From Shinella sp. (GTDB lineage Bacteria; Pseudomonadota; Alphaproteobacteria; Rhizobiales; Rhizobiaceae): a stretch of 64,000 bases of DNA. The notes beneath the pieces are model-generated. The model did not search any database. It was not told the origin of the DNA and saw nothing but the letters and a program-made list of their open reading frames with translations. The stretch lies in the NCBI GenBank assembly GCA_003248775.1, contig QFQX01000011.1, forward strand, positions 1-64,000, read 5' to 3'. Shown one piece after another: positions 1-7,593 of this stretch (positions are counted from its first letter, which is position 1; the number at the start of each line of letters is the position of its first letter). The position numbers and the translations under genes are program-made.

Positions 1-93
1 CCCGATACGAACGCAGGATCGTCCACTTCCAAGGCGTCATTCATCTCATCGCAGCCATGATATGGATGCGATGAATGTCCATCCGACCTAGCC
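1..93. other. window edge, mostly non-coding
   Basis: No complete gene lies here. On the minus strand an open frame begins with ATG at 42-44 and reads MNDALEVDDPAFVSG off the window edge. It could be the N-terminus of a truncated gene, but only about 14 codons are visible and the ribosome site is weak, so I do not call it. Confidence 0.3.
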
Positions 94-612
94 TTACTTT
101 TCGCCATAGTCGCATACCTTCTCCGGAGAGAAGTCCACGGTTCCGTCGGCTTTGAAAACCTCCGGATTTTCCGTGTAGACCGGTCCAATCACCAGCGGCT
201 TCGCCGGCAGCACGCTCTGGTCCATGCTGGAGACCACGGTCGTCTCCAGGGATTGAAGCAGCTTTCCCGAGGCGTCGACGATGCGGATCGAGACGGCATA
301 GGGATGTTCCTTGCGCACGCAGTGAACGGCCGGGCTTTCGAGCGTGACCTTGTCCCAGAAGGGGAAGATCTTCTCCCGAATCCTGAGCGGTTCGCCTCCC
401 GCCGGGTTCTCGAATGTGGCCTCCGCATAGCTTTCATCGGGCAGGGGTGCGTTGCGGGCAAGGGTCAGCAGATAGGTGGCCCTCGCAACCCGATAGTTGA
501 AGACGAAGATCTTGCCGGAGATCGCAAGCGGCCCTTCCTCCTTGCGCTGACAGACTGCAAGCGGCAGCGCGAGGGAAAGCAGAAGCAGGACGCATGCTGG
601 CCGGGCCGTCAT
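94..612 (-). CDS. exported hypothetical protein, possible lipoprotein
   Basis: Protein of 172 residues that I do not recognise. The N-terminus (MTARPACVLLLLSLALPLAVCQ) is a typical export signal. The Cys at about residue 21 is preceded by L-A-V, which only loosely fits a lipobox, so it may be a lipoprotein or simply periplasmic. The mature part is rich in beta-type sequence with no known motif. Its ATG overlaps the TGA of the upstream CGNR gene by 4 bp (ATGA at 609-612), which suggests one transcript with translational coupling. Confidence 0.7.
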   Translation of the reverse strand: MTARPACVLLLLSLALPLAVCQRKEEGPLAISGKIFVFNYRVARATYLLTLARNAPLPDESYAEATFENPAGGEPLRIREKIFPFWDKVTLESPAVHCVRKEHPYAVSIRIVDASGKLLQSLETTVVSSMDQSVLPAKPLVIGPVYTENPEVFKADGTVDFSPEKVCDYGEK

Positions 613-1157
613 GGCTGGTCTTCCTTGTGTTTGCGATAGTGCCGGCTAGCCTTCACCCGGTTGCCGCAGACCGCCATGTCGCACCACATGCGGCTGCGGT
701 TTTTGCTCTTGTCGAGAAACAGCCAACCGCAATTGCCGCAGATCTTCAAACGTTCCGGCTGGGGTGCACTGATCAGCGCCAGCGCGGAGCGCGCGGTCGC
801 GGATTCCAGCGATTGTTCGCTCGTAGCCGACCTCAGAGCGTCAGCCGCCGCCTCCAGCAGATCGGCGAGAAGCTGGCGGTTGTCTGTGCCCAGTATGCGT
901 CCGCGAAAATAGTGGTCGATCGCCTCGCGCAAGTCGATCAGCGCCCGTCTGTTTTCCGGAGGTGCGGCCACGAGTTCGCCGAACAGCGCCTTCTCTGCGG
1001 AGAAGGTTGAGGCCGCAGCCGCGAAAGCGTCCATCTGACCATGCTCCGCGAAGCGGTCGATGGTGCGGGCCGCATCGAAGCGCAGGATGACGCTGTTCGC
1101 GACATCGAACGCCAACGCGCCGCCGGCAAAACGGTGAGGGGTCCAGGTAAAGGTCAT
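609..1157 (-). CDS. CGNR zinc-finger protein (ABATE domain), putative regulator
   Basis: Protein of 182 residues. The C-terminus carries the CGNR zinc-finger signature: C140-G-N-C143, then C159 and C164-G-N-R, followed by a basic tail (ASRHYRKHKED). The N-terminal part, with AFDVANSV near the start, matches the ABATE domain usually joined to it. Members are thought to be DNA-binding regulators of unknown ligand. An upstream start at 1205 is open, but it would run through the palindrome at 1165-1198, so I chose the ATG at 1157. It is divergent from the permease gene at 1217 and overlaps the next gene by 4 bp. Autoregulation through the palindrome is inference. Confidence 0.82.
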   Translation of the reverse strand: MTFTWTPHRFAGGALAFDVANSVILRFDAARTIDRFAEHGQMDAFAAAASTFSAEKALFGELVAAPPENRRALIDLREAIDHYFRGRILGTDNRQLLADLLEAAADALRSATSEQSLESATARSALALISAPQPERLKICGNCGWLFLDKSKNRSRMWCDMAVCGNRVKASRHYRKHKEDQP

Positions 1158-1164
1158 GCAAAAA

Positions 1165-1198
1165 TTATAACTGGTAAATCGCGCTTTACCAGTTATAA
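1165..1198. promoter_or_regulatory. 14-bp perfect inverted repeat, operator-like
   Basis: The arms TTATAACTGGTAAA (1165-1178) and TTTACCAGTTATAA (1185-1198) are perfect complements separated by six bases. The repeat lies 7 bp upstream of the CGNR gene start and 18 bp upstream of the permease start, so one bound dimer could control both divergent genes. The role as operator is inferred from position and symmetry. Confidence 0.7.
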
Positions 1199-1216
1199 AA
1201 ATCATGGGAGGAAATG

Positions 1217-2113
1217 ATGGCCTACCTGTTGCAGCAACTGGCGAATGCCGTGCCGATCTCAGCGCTCTATGCGGCGCTGGCGTTTGGTTATGCCCTGGCC
1301 TTCGGCATGACGCGCCGCCCGGATATCACCTACGGCGCTCTGTTTGCCTTTGCAGGGCAGGTATTCCTGCTGTTCGCTCATATCGGCTGGAACAGGCTGT
1401 TCCTCATATTGCCGGCCACGCTGGCGCTCGCGGCTGCCGTTTCGTTTCTCTATACGGCCGTTGCCGGCTGGAGCATTGCCCGGCATGTGCTGCGCCCATT
1501 GCATGGTGCGAGCGCAAATGCAGTCATCGTGGCGTCTCTGGCGCTGGTCATCCTGCTCTCGGAAATCATGCGTCTGTCGATGAACAGCCGTGAACTCTGG
1601 CTCTCTCCCTTTCTGAACGTGCGCGTCATCTTCTGGCAGGGGGAGGGAGGCGATGTCGGCCTGACGGTCATACAAATCGGTAGTGTCGTGCTCATGGCCG
1701 GCCTTGTCGTCCTGGGGCATCTGCTGTTGGTGCGCACGCGTTTGGGCCGGGACTGGCGGGCGGTTGCGGATGATCCACGCGCCGCGCGTCTTTGCGGCGT
1801 CAATGCCGATGGCGTCTTCGTTCTGTCCTATGTGGCCGCGGCATCGATTGCCGCGATCTGCGGCATCCTCGCGACATCCTATTATGGCTCGATGGATTTT
1901 GCCTCCGGCCTGCTGTTCGGCCTCAAGGTCGTGCTGATTGCTGCGGTCGGCGGTTATTCCATGCCGTTGAGGTCGGCGGCTGGAGCAGCCGTCGTGGGGC
2001 TCTCGGAAACGCTATGGAGCGGCTACGCGCCGATCCTCTGGCGGGATGCCGCGATTATTTCAGCGCTGGTGCTGTTGCTGGTGGCAAGCCGTCGGGAACG
2101 CGTCATTCCCTGA
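1217..2113 (+). CDS. branched-chain amino acid ABC transporter permease, LivH type
   Basis: Integral membrane protein of 298 residues with about eight hydrophobic segments. The start (AVPISALYAALAFGYALAFG) and the cytoplasmic stretch LGRDWRAVADDPRAARLCGVN (about residues 175-196) are the family's signature, the latter matching the EAA-like loop that contacts the ATPase. LivH normally works with LivM, two ATPases and a binding protein; none is present nearby, so it is an orphan here. GGGAGG at 1206-1211 fits the second ATG (1217) better than the one at 1214. It is divergent from the CGNR gene. The substrate cannot be read from the sequence. Confidence 0.8.
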   Translation: MAYLLQQLANAVPISALYAALAFGYALAFGMTRRPDITYGALFAFAGQVFLLFAHIGWNRLFLILPATLALAAAVSFLYTAVAGWSIARHVLRPLHGASANAVIVASLALVILLSEIMRLSMNSRELWLSPFLNVRVIFWQGEGGDVGLTVIQIGSVVLMAGLVVLGHLLLVRTRLGRDWRAVADDPRAARLCGVNADGVFVLSYVAAASIAAICGILATSYYGSMDFASGLLFGLKVVLIAAVGGYSMPLRSAAGAAVVGLSETLWSGYAPILWRDAAIISALVLLLVASRRERVIP

Positions 2114-2136
2114 AAGGCTTGATCCCTTTTTTACGT

Positions 2137-2180
2137 AATTCCGGACGCAAGGCCGCTGCACACCTTTGCTGGAATCGCTT
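2137..2180. repeat. short intergenic repeat related to RIME element core
   Basis: Between the permease and moaE lies a stretch with near-inverted ends (AATTCCGG ... TGGAATC). Its core at 2147-2169 matches 19 of 23 positions of the core of the 108-bp repeat at 9045-9067. It looks like a shorter relative of the same intergenic repeat family. Confidence 0.5.
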
Positions 2181-2641
2181 CAGCTCCACTTGTCGCGGGC
2201 GCGGTCATCGGCATCCTTGGCGCTGACCCACTGGCCGCTCGTGCCGTCCTGCATATGCTCCTTCTTCCAGAAGGGGGCGGCAGTCTTCAGATAGTCCATC
2301 ACGAAATTGGCGCCGTCGAAGGCGGCCTGCCGATGTGGCGAGGCGGCGATGACCAGCACGATCCGCTCGCCGGATTCGATGCGTCCGAAACGGTGGATGG
2401 CGGTGAGGGCCTGCAACTGGAAGCGCTCGATTGCCTCCAGCGCGATGCGACGCATCTCGGCCTCGGCCATGCCGGGATAGTGTTCCAGTTCAAGCGCGGA
2501 AAGCGCGCCGCCCTCGTCGCGGCAAAGGCCGGTAAAGGAGACGAGTGCGCCGATATCCCGGCGGCCGTTGGTGATCGCAGCCGTCTCCGTCGCAACGTCG
2601 AAATCCGTGGATTGCACGCGGATGGTCGGAAGGATGGTCAT
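2180..2641 (-). CDS. moaE: molybdopterin synthase catalytic subunit MoaE
   Basis: Protein of 153 residues, the usual family length. With MoaD it forms molybdopterin synthase, which inserts two sulfurs into precursor Z (cPMP) in molybdenum cofactor synthesis in the cytoplasm. The active-site lysines are visible as K119 and K126 in MDYLKTAAPFWKKE, the same numbers as in E. coli MoaE, along with FTGLCRD near the N-terminus and SPHRQAAFD. A GTG at 2713 overlapping the moaD stop is open, but the ATG at 2641 has AGGAAGAG upstream and gives the conserved N-terminus. It is the last gene of pgsA-moaD-moaE. Confidence 0.95.
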   Translation of the reverse strand: MTILPTIRVQSTDFDVATETAAITNGRRDIGALVSFTGLCRDEGGALSALELEHYPGMAEAEMRRIALEAIERFQLQALTAIHRFGRIESGERIVLVIAASPHRQAAFDGANFVMDYLKTAAPFWKKEHMQDGTSGQWVSAKDADDRARDKWS

Positions 2642-2709
2642 GCTCTCTTCCTTGATGTGTTCACCGGGAACGCGAACCAAAGCGGATTGCCTGTCGTAAC
2701 CTGCCTTGA

Positions 2710-2964
2710 TCACCCACCGGTCATCGGAGGGAACAGGCCGATCTCGCGCGCGCCGGCGATGGGTTCGTCATGCTCCACATGTTCCTGGTTGATTGCAACG
2801 CGAATGGCCTTGGGAAACTGCAGGGCGTTTTCGTATTCCTCGCCGAGTGTCGCGAGATAGGCGATCAGATCGCCCGCAGTCTTCACGTCTGCGGGAAGCT
2901 CGATTTCTTCCTCGCCCTTGCCGATCCGTTCTCGCACCCAGGCGAAATAGACGAGTTTCACCAT
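2710..2964 (-). CDS. moaD: molybdopterin synthase sulfur carrier subunit MoaD
   Basis: Small ubiquitin-like protein of 84 residues ending in the obligatory Gly-Gly (FPPMTGG). The terminal glycine is adenylated and then thiocarboxylated to donate sulfur to the MoaE reaction. The N-terminus VKLVYFAWVRERIGKGEEEIELP is typical. The ATG at 2964 was chosen because longer forms would run into pgsA, whose stop is only 2 bp away. It lies directly ahead of moaE, its partner. Confidence 0.94.
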   Translation of the reverse strand: MVKLVYFAWVRERIGKGEEEIELPADVKTAGDLIAYLATLGEEYENALQFPKAIRVAINQEHVEHDEPIAGAREIGLFPPMTGG

Positions 2965-2966
2965 GC

Positions 2967-3602
2967 CTATTCGTCCACGATGTGCTTCACGCCGGCCTTG
3001 AAGTAGTCGTAGCCCGTGTACATGGTCAGTGCTGCCGCGATCCACAGCATGAAGATGCCGGCATAGGTGATGATCGGCAGGACGGAATGGGCATCACCCG
3101 CAGCGGATACGCCATGGATGAGGTGGTCGACATAGGCATCGCCCGCCGAACCGGCCAGTAGGAGAGCGATGGCGACCATCTGGATCGTCGTCTTCCACTT
3201 GGCGATGCGTGTCACCGGGACCGATACCGTGAGTGCTGCGAGATATTCACGAAGGCCGGAAACGAGGATTTCGCGGCACAGGATGATGATCGCCGCCCAG
3301 ATCGTCCAGCCGGCAATCGTGCCGTCGGCCGCCATCAGCAGCAGGACCGAGGCCACGAGCAGCTTGTCGGCGATCGGGTCGAGCATGCGGCCGATATTGG
3401 ACGTCTGGTTCCAGATGCGGGCGAGATAACCGTCGAAGAAGTCGGTGATCGAGGCGAGAATGAAGAGCCACAGCGCCGTCCAGCGGGCGAAGTCGGAACT
3501 CTGCAATTTACCCTCGACGAAGAAGCAGAGAACGATGATCGGCACGGCCACGATGCGCGCGTATGTCAGGATATTCGGAAGATTGTATGCGCGCGATGCC
3601 AT
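2967..3602 (-). CDS. pgsA: CDP-diacylglycerol-glycerol-3-phosphate 3-phosphatidyltransferase
   Basis: Integral membrane enzyme of 211 residues that makes phosphatidylglycerol phosphate from CDP-diacylglycerol, the committed step to phosphatidylglycerol and cardiolipin. The CDP-alcohol phosphotransferase motif is complete: D57-G58, A61-R62, G71, D75 and D79 within DGYLAR...GRMLDPIAD. Several hydrophobic helices surround it, and KTTIQM is also family-typical. The gene follows uvrC and precedes moaD with 2 bp between, so it probably shares a transcript with moaD and moaE. Confidence 0.95.
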   Translation of the reverse strand: MASRAYNLPNILTYARIVAVPIIVLCFFVEGKLQSSDFARWTALWLFILASITDFFDGYLARIWNQTSNIGRMLDPIADKLLVASVLLLMAADGTIAGWTIWAAIIILCREILVSGLREYLAALTVSVPVTRIAKWKTTIQMVAIALLLAGSAGDAYVDHLIHGVSAAGDAHSVLPIITYAGIFMLWIAAALTMYTGYDYFKAGVKHIVDE

Positions 3603-3686
3603 GATGCCCTGCTGCCGGAAGATTTCGTTCGTAGATGACGGCTTTAAACCTGTAGCGTCAACCCAAGTTTTCTGAATCGTCTATAA

Positions 3687-3735
3687 GAAAACGCCGCCTG
3701 TCACATGCTTCGTGACGTCAGTCTGCGGCGTTTTC
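3687..3735 (-). terminator. rho-independent terminator of uvrC
   Basis: GAAAACGCCGC (3687-3697) pairs with GCGGCGTTTTC (3725-3735), with an inner GTCAC/GTGAC pairing at 3700-3716. Read on the minus strand the stem ends in a U-rich tail. The uvrC stop codon (3718-3720) lies inside the hairpin, so the last codons of uvrC form one arm. Confidence 0.7.
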
Positions 3736-5745
3736 ATGGAAGTGATTGTAGACTAGGCGCGCCACGGCCTCCGAAATGCCGTCGACCGCCAGAAGGTCGG
3801 ACATGGCGGCACGCGAAACGGCCTTCGCGGTGCCGAAATGCTGGAGCAGAGCCCTCTTGCGAGTCGGTCCGACCCCCGAGATTTCGTCGAGCGGGTTCTT
3901 CACCATTTCCTTCTTGCGGCGAGCGCGGTGCGAACCGATCGCGAATCGGTGCGCTTCGTCGCGCAGACGCTGGATGAAATAGAGAACCGGGTCGCGCGGC
4001 GGAAGGGTGAAGTCCGGCTTGCCTTCCGCGAAAAAGCGTTCGCGGCCGGCGTCGCGGTCGACACCCTTGGCGACGCCGATGGCCGTTACGCAGTCGCGGA
4101 TGCCGAGTTCATTGAGAATGGCGCGCACCGCCGTCATCTGCCCCTGACCGCCGTCGATCAGGATAACGTCGGGCCATGCCGGGAAGGGGGCATCCGCCGA
4201 ATCGTCCACGGGAACCGAGCGGTCCGGCTTGCCTTCTTCCTTCAGCAGACGTGAGAACCGCCGCGTCATGACCTCGCGCATCATGCCGAAATCATCGCCC
4301 GGCGTGATGTCGGTCGAGCGGATGTTGAACTTGCGGTACTGCCCCTTGACGAAGCCTTCCGGCCCCGCCACGACCATGCCGCCGACGGCATTGGTGCCCA
4401 TGATGTGGGAGTTGTCGTAGATCTCGATCCGGCGAGGCACATAGGCAAGGCCGAAGGTTTCGGCAAAACCTGCAAGCAGACGCGACTGCGATGCCGTCTC
4501 GGCGAGCTTGCGGCCATGGGCCTCGCGCGCATTGGCGCTGACGTGATCCACCAGATCCTTCTTCTCGCCCCGCTGCGGCACGAGGATCGAGACCTTGTGT
4601 CCTGTCTTCTCTGTGAGCGCCGTCGCCAGCAGATCCTGCTCCTCGATGGCTTCGGAGAGGAGGATCTGCCGGGGACAGGGCTTGTCGTCGTAGAACTGTG
4701 CGAGGAAGGCATTGAGCACCTCGGCACCGGTGAGCTGCGGGTCTGCCTTCGGGAAATAGGCGCGGTTGCCCCAGTTCTGTCCGGTGCGGAAGAAGAAGAC
4801 CTGAATGCAGGAAAGCCCGCCCTCGTGATGGATGGCGAAGACATCGGCCTCTTCGACGCCGGCGGGATTGATGCCCTGATGGCTCTGGACATGCGAGAGC
4901 CCGGCAAGGCGGTCGCGGAACACGGCGGCCCGTTCGAAGTCCAGCTCCTCGGCCGCCTCGTTCATCGACCGCGCCATGGCCTCCTTGACGTTCTGGCTCT
5001 TGCCGGAAAGGAAGTCCTTGGCCTCCTTGACGAGACCGGCATAGCCTTCGTCACTGATTTCGTGGGTACAGGGGGCGGAACAGCGCTTGATCTGATAGAG
5101 CAGGCACGGCCGCGTGCGCGTCTCGAACACGCTGTCGGTGCAGGTGCGCAGCAGGAAGGCCCGCTGCAACGAATTGATCGTCCGGCCAACCGCGCTGGCG
5201 GACGCGAAGGGGCCGAAATAGTCGCCTTTGCGCGCCCGTGCGCCGCGATGCTTGTAGATCGCGGGGGCGCGGCTGTCGCCGGTGATCAGGATATAGGGAA
5301 AGCTCTTGTCGTCGCGAAGCAGAACGTTAAAGCGCGGCCGCAAGCGCTTGATCAGATTCGCTTCCAGGAGAAGCGCCTCGACCTCGGTCCGGGTCGTGAC
5401 GAATTCCATGTGCACGGTCTCGCGCACCATGCGCGTCAGCCGGTTGGAATGGAGCCGTCCCTGCGCATAGTTGCTGACGCGCTTCTTCAGGCTGCGCGCC
5501 TTGCCGACATAAAGAACGTCGCCATCGGAATTCAGCATGCGGTAGACGCCGGGGCCGTTCGGCAACTGCTTGACGAATTCTCCGATCAGCGCTGCGCCTG
5601 TCAGCCCCTCATGGCTGGCTCCGCCCTCGTTCCAGTCGATGGAGGTCGCGGCTTGCGGAGCTTCCGGTTCGACGACGGCGTCATCGTCTTCTTCTTCCGT
5701 CTCGTCGTAGAGAATGCCGCCATCCGGCAGCTTTCCTCCGGTCAT
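3718..5745 (-). CDS. uvrC: excinuclease ABC subunit UvrC
   Basis: Nucleotide-excision-repair nuclease of 675 residues that cuts on both sides of a lesion after UvrA and UvrB have located it. It has a GIY-YIG domain (GPGVYRM...LYVGKARSLKKRVSNY, about residues 64-95), a Cys cluster (CLLYQIKRCSAPC), a UVR motif (AAEELDFERAAVFRDRL), the RNase H-like nuclease region (IEIYDNSH, LIDGGQGQM) and C-terminal helix-hairpin-helix motifs (ISGVGPTRKRALLQHFG). The first 40 residues are an acidic extension (DETEEEDDDAVVEPE) common in rhizobial versions. The start overlaps the stop of the upstream SDR gene by 4 bp. Confidence 0.97.
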   Translation of the reverse strand: MTGGKLPDGGILYDETEEEDDDAVVEPEAPQAATSIDWNEGGASHEGLTGAALIGEFVKQLPNGPGVYRMLNSDGDVLYVGKARSLKKRVSNYAQGRLHSNRLTRMVRETVHMEFVTTRTEVEALLLEANLIKRLRPRFNVLLRDDKSFPYILITGDSRAPAIYKHRGARARKGDYFGPFASASAVGRTINSLQRAFLLRTCTDSVFETRTRPCLLYQIKRCSAPCTHEISDEGYAGLVKEAKDFLSGKSQNVKEAMARSMNEAAEELDFERAAVFRDRLAGLSHVQSHQGINPAGVEEADVFAIHHEGGLSCIQVFFFRTGQNWGNRAYFPKADPQLTGAEVLNAFLAQFYDDKPCPRQILLSEAIEEQDLLATALTEKTGHKVSILVPQRGEKKDLVDHVSANAREAHGRKLAETASQSRLLAGFAETFGLAYVPRRIEIYDNSHIMGTNAVGGMVVAGPEGFVKGQYRKFNIRSTDITPGDDFGMMREVMTRRFSRLLKEEGKPDRSVPVDDSADAPFPAWPDVILIDGGQGQMTAVRAILNELGIRDCVTAIGVAKGVDRDAGRERFFAEGKPDFTLPPRDPVLYFIQRLRDEAHRFAIGSHRARRKKEMVKNPLDEISGVGPTRKRALLQHFGTAKAVSRAAMSDLLAVDGISEAVARLVYNHFHENAAD

Positions 5746-6509
5746 TCATTGATCTCCGTGGCGCCCGGCACTCGCCAGGCGAGATGTTGTCCGCCGTCCA
5801 GCGCAATCATTTGGCCGGTGATCGACGGTGTGTCAAAAAGAAAGCGGATCGTCCGCCCGAATTCCTCCAGCCGCGGACCCTGTTCAAGCGGCAGCGCATC
5901 GATCTGTGCCTGAAAATCGGCTTCCGCCTGACGCGCGCTCTTCAGCGTCGGTCCGGGACCGATCGCATTCACCCTGACACGCGGGGCAAAGGCCTGCGCC
6001 ATGGTGTGAGTCGCCGTCATCAGCGCCGACTTCGACAATGTATAGGAAAAAAATCTTGGTGTAAGTGCCAGAACCCGCTGGTCGATGATGTTGACGATCA
6101 GGCCATGGGCATCGGGCGGCAATTGCTGGAGGAGGGCGGCTGAGAGTATCGAGGGCGCTCGCACATGCAGGTCGAAGTGCTGGGAGAAATGGTCGGCATT
6201 GAAGCTTTCGGCGCTGTCTTCAAGGAACACCGAGGCATTGTTGACCAGAAGGCCGACAGGCCCGAGTTCGGCCGCCGCCATCCTCATCAGTTCGGCAGTT
6301 TCTTCGGCGTCGCACAAATCGGCTTTCAAGGCGATCGCCTTGCGTCCTTCAGAGCGTAATCGTGCGGCAAGCACCTCGGCCTCGGCAAACGATCCGTTGC
6401 CATGGATAGCGATGGCAAAATCGTGGCGCGCCAGGTCTTCCGCAATGGCCGCGCCAAGTCTCTTTGCGGAACCGGTCACCAGAGCTGTCTTCGGTATGCT
6501 TGCTTTCAT
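5742..6509 (-). CDS. SDR oxidoreductase, pteridine reductase (PTR1/FolM)-like
   Basis: Short-chain dehydrogenase of 255 residues. The cofactor motif is TGSAKRLG (residues 12-19) and NNAS (90-93). In place of the usual catalytic Ser it has D143, followed by Y156 and K160. That Asp-x12-Tyr-x3-Lys spacing is the one known from Leishmania pteridine reductase PTR1, and TGxAKRLG also fits PTR1 and bacterial FolM. A role in reducing pteridines such as dihydrobiopterin or dihydrofolate is therefore likely but inferred. Its stop overlaps the uvrC start (ATGA), suggesting co-transcription with uvrC. Confidence 0.8.
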   Translation of the reverse strand: MKASIPKTALVTGSAKRLGAAIAEDLARHDFAIAIHGNGSFAEAEVLAARLRSEGRKAIALKADLCDAEETAELMRMAAAELGPVGLLVNNASVFLEDSAESFNADHFSQHFDLHVRAPSILSAALLQQLPPDAHGLIVNIIDQRVLALTPRFFSYTLSKSALMTATHTMAQAFAPRVRVNAIGPGPTLKSARQAEADFQAQIDALPLEQGPRLEEFGRTIRFLFDTPSITGQMIALDGGQHLAWRVPGATEINE

Positions 6510-6621
6510 TGCGATCCAACCCGATTACCTGTGATGCTGCTGCGCATATATGTCGTGCAACAGCGTGTTGAACAGGGGTAGTCAAAATCTTTTCGCATCA
6601 GACGCTTGGGAAATACTTTGA

Positions 6622-6636
6622 TTAACTTAAGTTTAA
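6622..6636 (+). promoter_or_regulatory. CtrA-type site TTAA-N7-TTAA
   Basis: TTAA at 6622-6625 and TTAA at 6633-6636 are separated by exactly seven bases, the consensus bound by the alphaproteobacterial cell-cycle regulator CtrA. It lies about 240 bp upstream of the porin gene. The region is AT-rich, so a chance match is possible. Confidence 0.45.
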
Positions 6637-6667
6637 TTCGGGATTAATTGAGTAATGCGACGTTTAG

Positions 6668-6689
6668 AATTTGTTATGGTTAACAAATT
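6668..6689. promoter_or_regulatory. 9-bp inverted repeat upstream of porin gene
   Basis: AATTTGTTA (6668-6676) and TAACAAATT (6681-6689) are perfect complements around TGGT. It may be an operator for the porin gene about 190 bp downstream. The binding protein is unknown. Confidence 0.4.
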
Positions 6690-6874
6690 TCGTGTTGTCG
6701 CAAAGCAACATCCCAATTTGGTCACCGGTGTGCCACAATCATTTCATATTTTGGCTCTTTCAATTCCTCATTTCACCGCCATTTATTCCTTCGGAACGGG
6801 CAGGGATTTCTAACTATCGTTCTCGCCGCTGTTTGTAAGGATTAAGCGCGGCAGTGAACTGAAAGGAGACAAGT

Positions 6875-7519
6875 ATGCGTACCCTCACTATGATTCTTCT
6901 GGCTTCCGCCACGAGCTTTGCTGCTATCCAGGCTGCAAGTGCCGCCGACGCCGTCGACCAGATTCCGGAGGCTCCGGCCGTCACGGACAACTATGCAGCT
7001 CCGGCTGGCAACTGGTCCGGCGCCTATGTGGGCGGTATGGCCACCTACGACTTCGGCAAATTCGACGGTGCAAAGAACCGCGACGCCAAGGGTCTGGGCG
7101 GCGCCGTCTACGGCGGTTACAACATGCAGAACGGCCAGATCGTTTACGGTGGTGAAGCCGATATCGGTTATGCTGGCGAAGACGGCAATGCCGGCGCTGG
7201 CTACAAGGGCACCCAGGGTGTCAACGGCTCGATCCGTGGCCGCGTCGGTTATGACCTGAACCCGTTCCTGGTCTACGGTACGGCCGGTCTTGCCGTTACC
7301 AACAATGAGCTGAAGAGTGCCACCGACTCCGACGAGCGCCTTGCCGCTGGTTACACTGTCGGCGCCGGTGTTGAAGCCATGGTCACCGACAACGTCATGG
7401 CGCGCGTCGAGTATCGCTACAGCGACTACCAGAAGCGCGACTTCGATCTCGACGGTGCGAAGGTTACCAAGGGCTTTGACGACCACAGCGTCAAGGTTGG
7501 TATGGGCGTCAAGTTCTGA
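6875..7519 (+). CDS. outer membrane beta-barrel protein, Omp25/Omp31 family
   Basis: Protein of 214 residues with a signal peptide (cleavage probably after AASA, about residue 23) and a small beta-barrel of alternating residues, starting NWSGAYVGG and ending VKVGMGVKF. The C-terminal Phe is the barrel-assembly signal. The GAYVGGxxxYDFGKF start and GRVGYDLNPFLVYGTAGLAV are typical of Omp25/Omp31-like proteins of Brucella and rhizobia, which are abundant, structural and surface-exposed. It is a single gene with a long AT-rich upstream region and its own terminator at 7543-7571. Confidence 0.88.
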   Translation: MRTLTMILLASATSFAAIQAASAADAVDQIPEAPAVTDNYAAPAGNWSGAYVGGMATYDFGKFDGAKNRDAKGLGGAVYGGYNMQNGQIVYGGEADIGYAGEDGNAGAGYKGTQGVNGSIRGRVGYDLNPFLVYGTAGLAVTNNELKSATDSDERLAAGYTVGAGVEAMVTDNVMARVEYRYSDYQKRDFDLDGAKVTKGFDDHSVKVGMGVKF

Positions 7520-7542
7520 TCCTTGTCAGGATCGAACTCACG

Positions 7543-7571
7543 AAAAAGCCGGGCGGGAGCCCGGCTTTTTT
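7543..7571 (+). terminator. rho-independent terminator of the porin gene
   Basis: AGCCGGGC (7547-7554) pairs with GCCCGGCT (7559-7566) around GGGA, flanked by an A-run and followed by a T-run. It lies 24 bp after the porin stop. The T- and A-runs are symmetrical, so it could also serve the convergent GST gene. Confidence 0.88.
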
Positions 7572-7593
7572 GTTGCCTTGAATTCCTGTGGCC

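Larger units (their letters stand above)
6510..6874. other. long AT-rich intergenic control region of the porin gene
   Basis: This 365-bp stretch has no credible gene. It is visibly AT-richer than its surroundings and holds a CtrA-type site and a 9-bp inverted repeat (entered separately). It probably carries the promoters of the SDR-uvrC operon (leftward) and the porin gene (rightward). GAAAGGAGA just before 6875 is the porin ribosome site. Confidence 0.6.

Noticed and set aside
1..44. Possible truncated minus-strand gene at the window edge
   Set aside because: Only about 14 codons are visible, with a weak ribosome site. Too little to call.
4405..5913. Plus-strand open frame of 502 codons
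   Set aside because: It lies antisense within uvrC, which has all its family motifs; the frame is a shadow.
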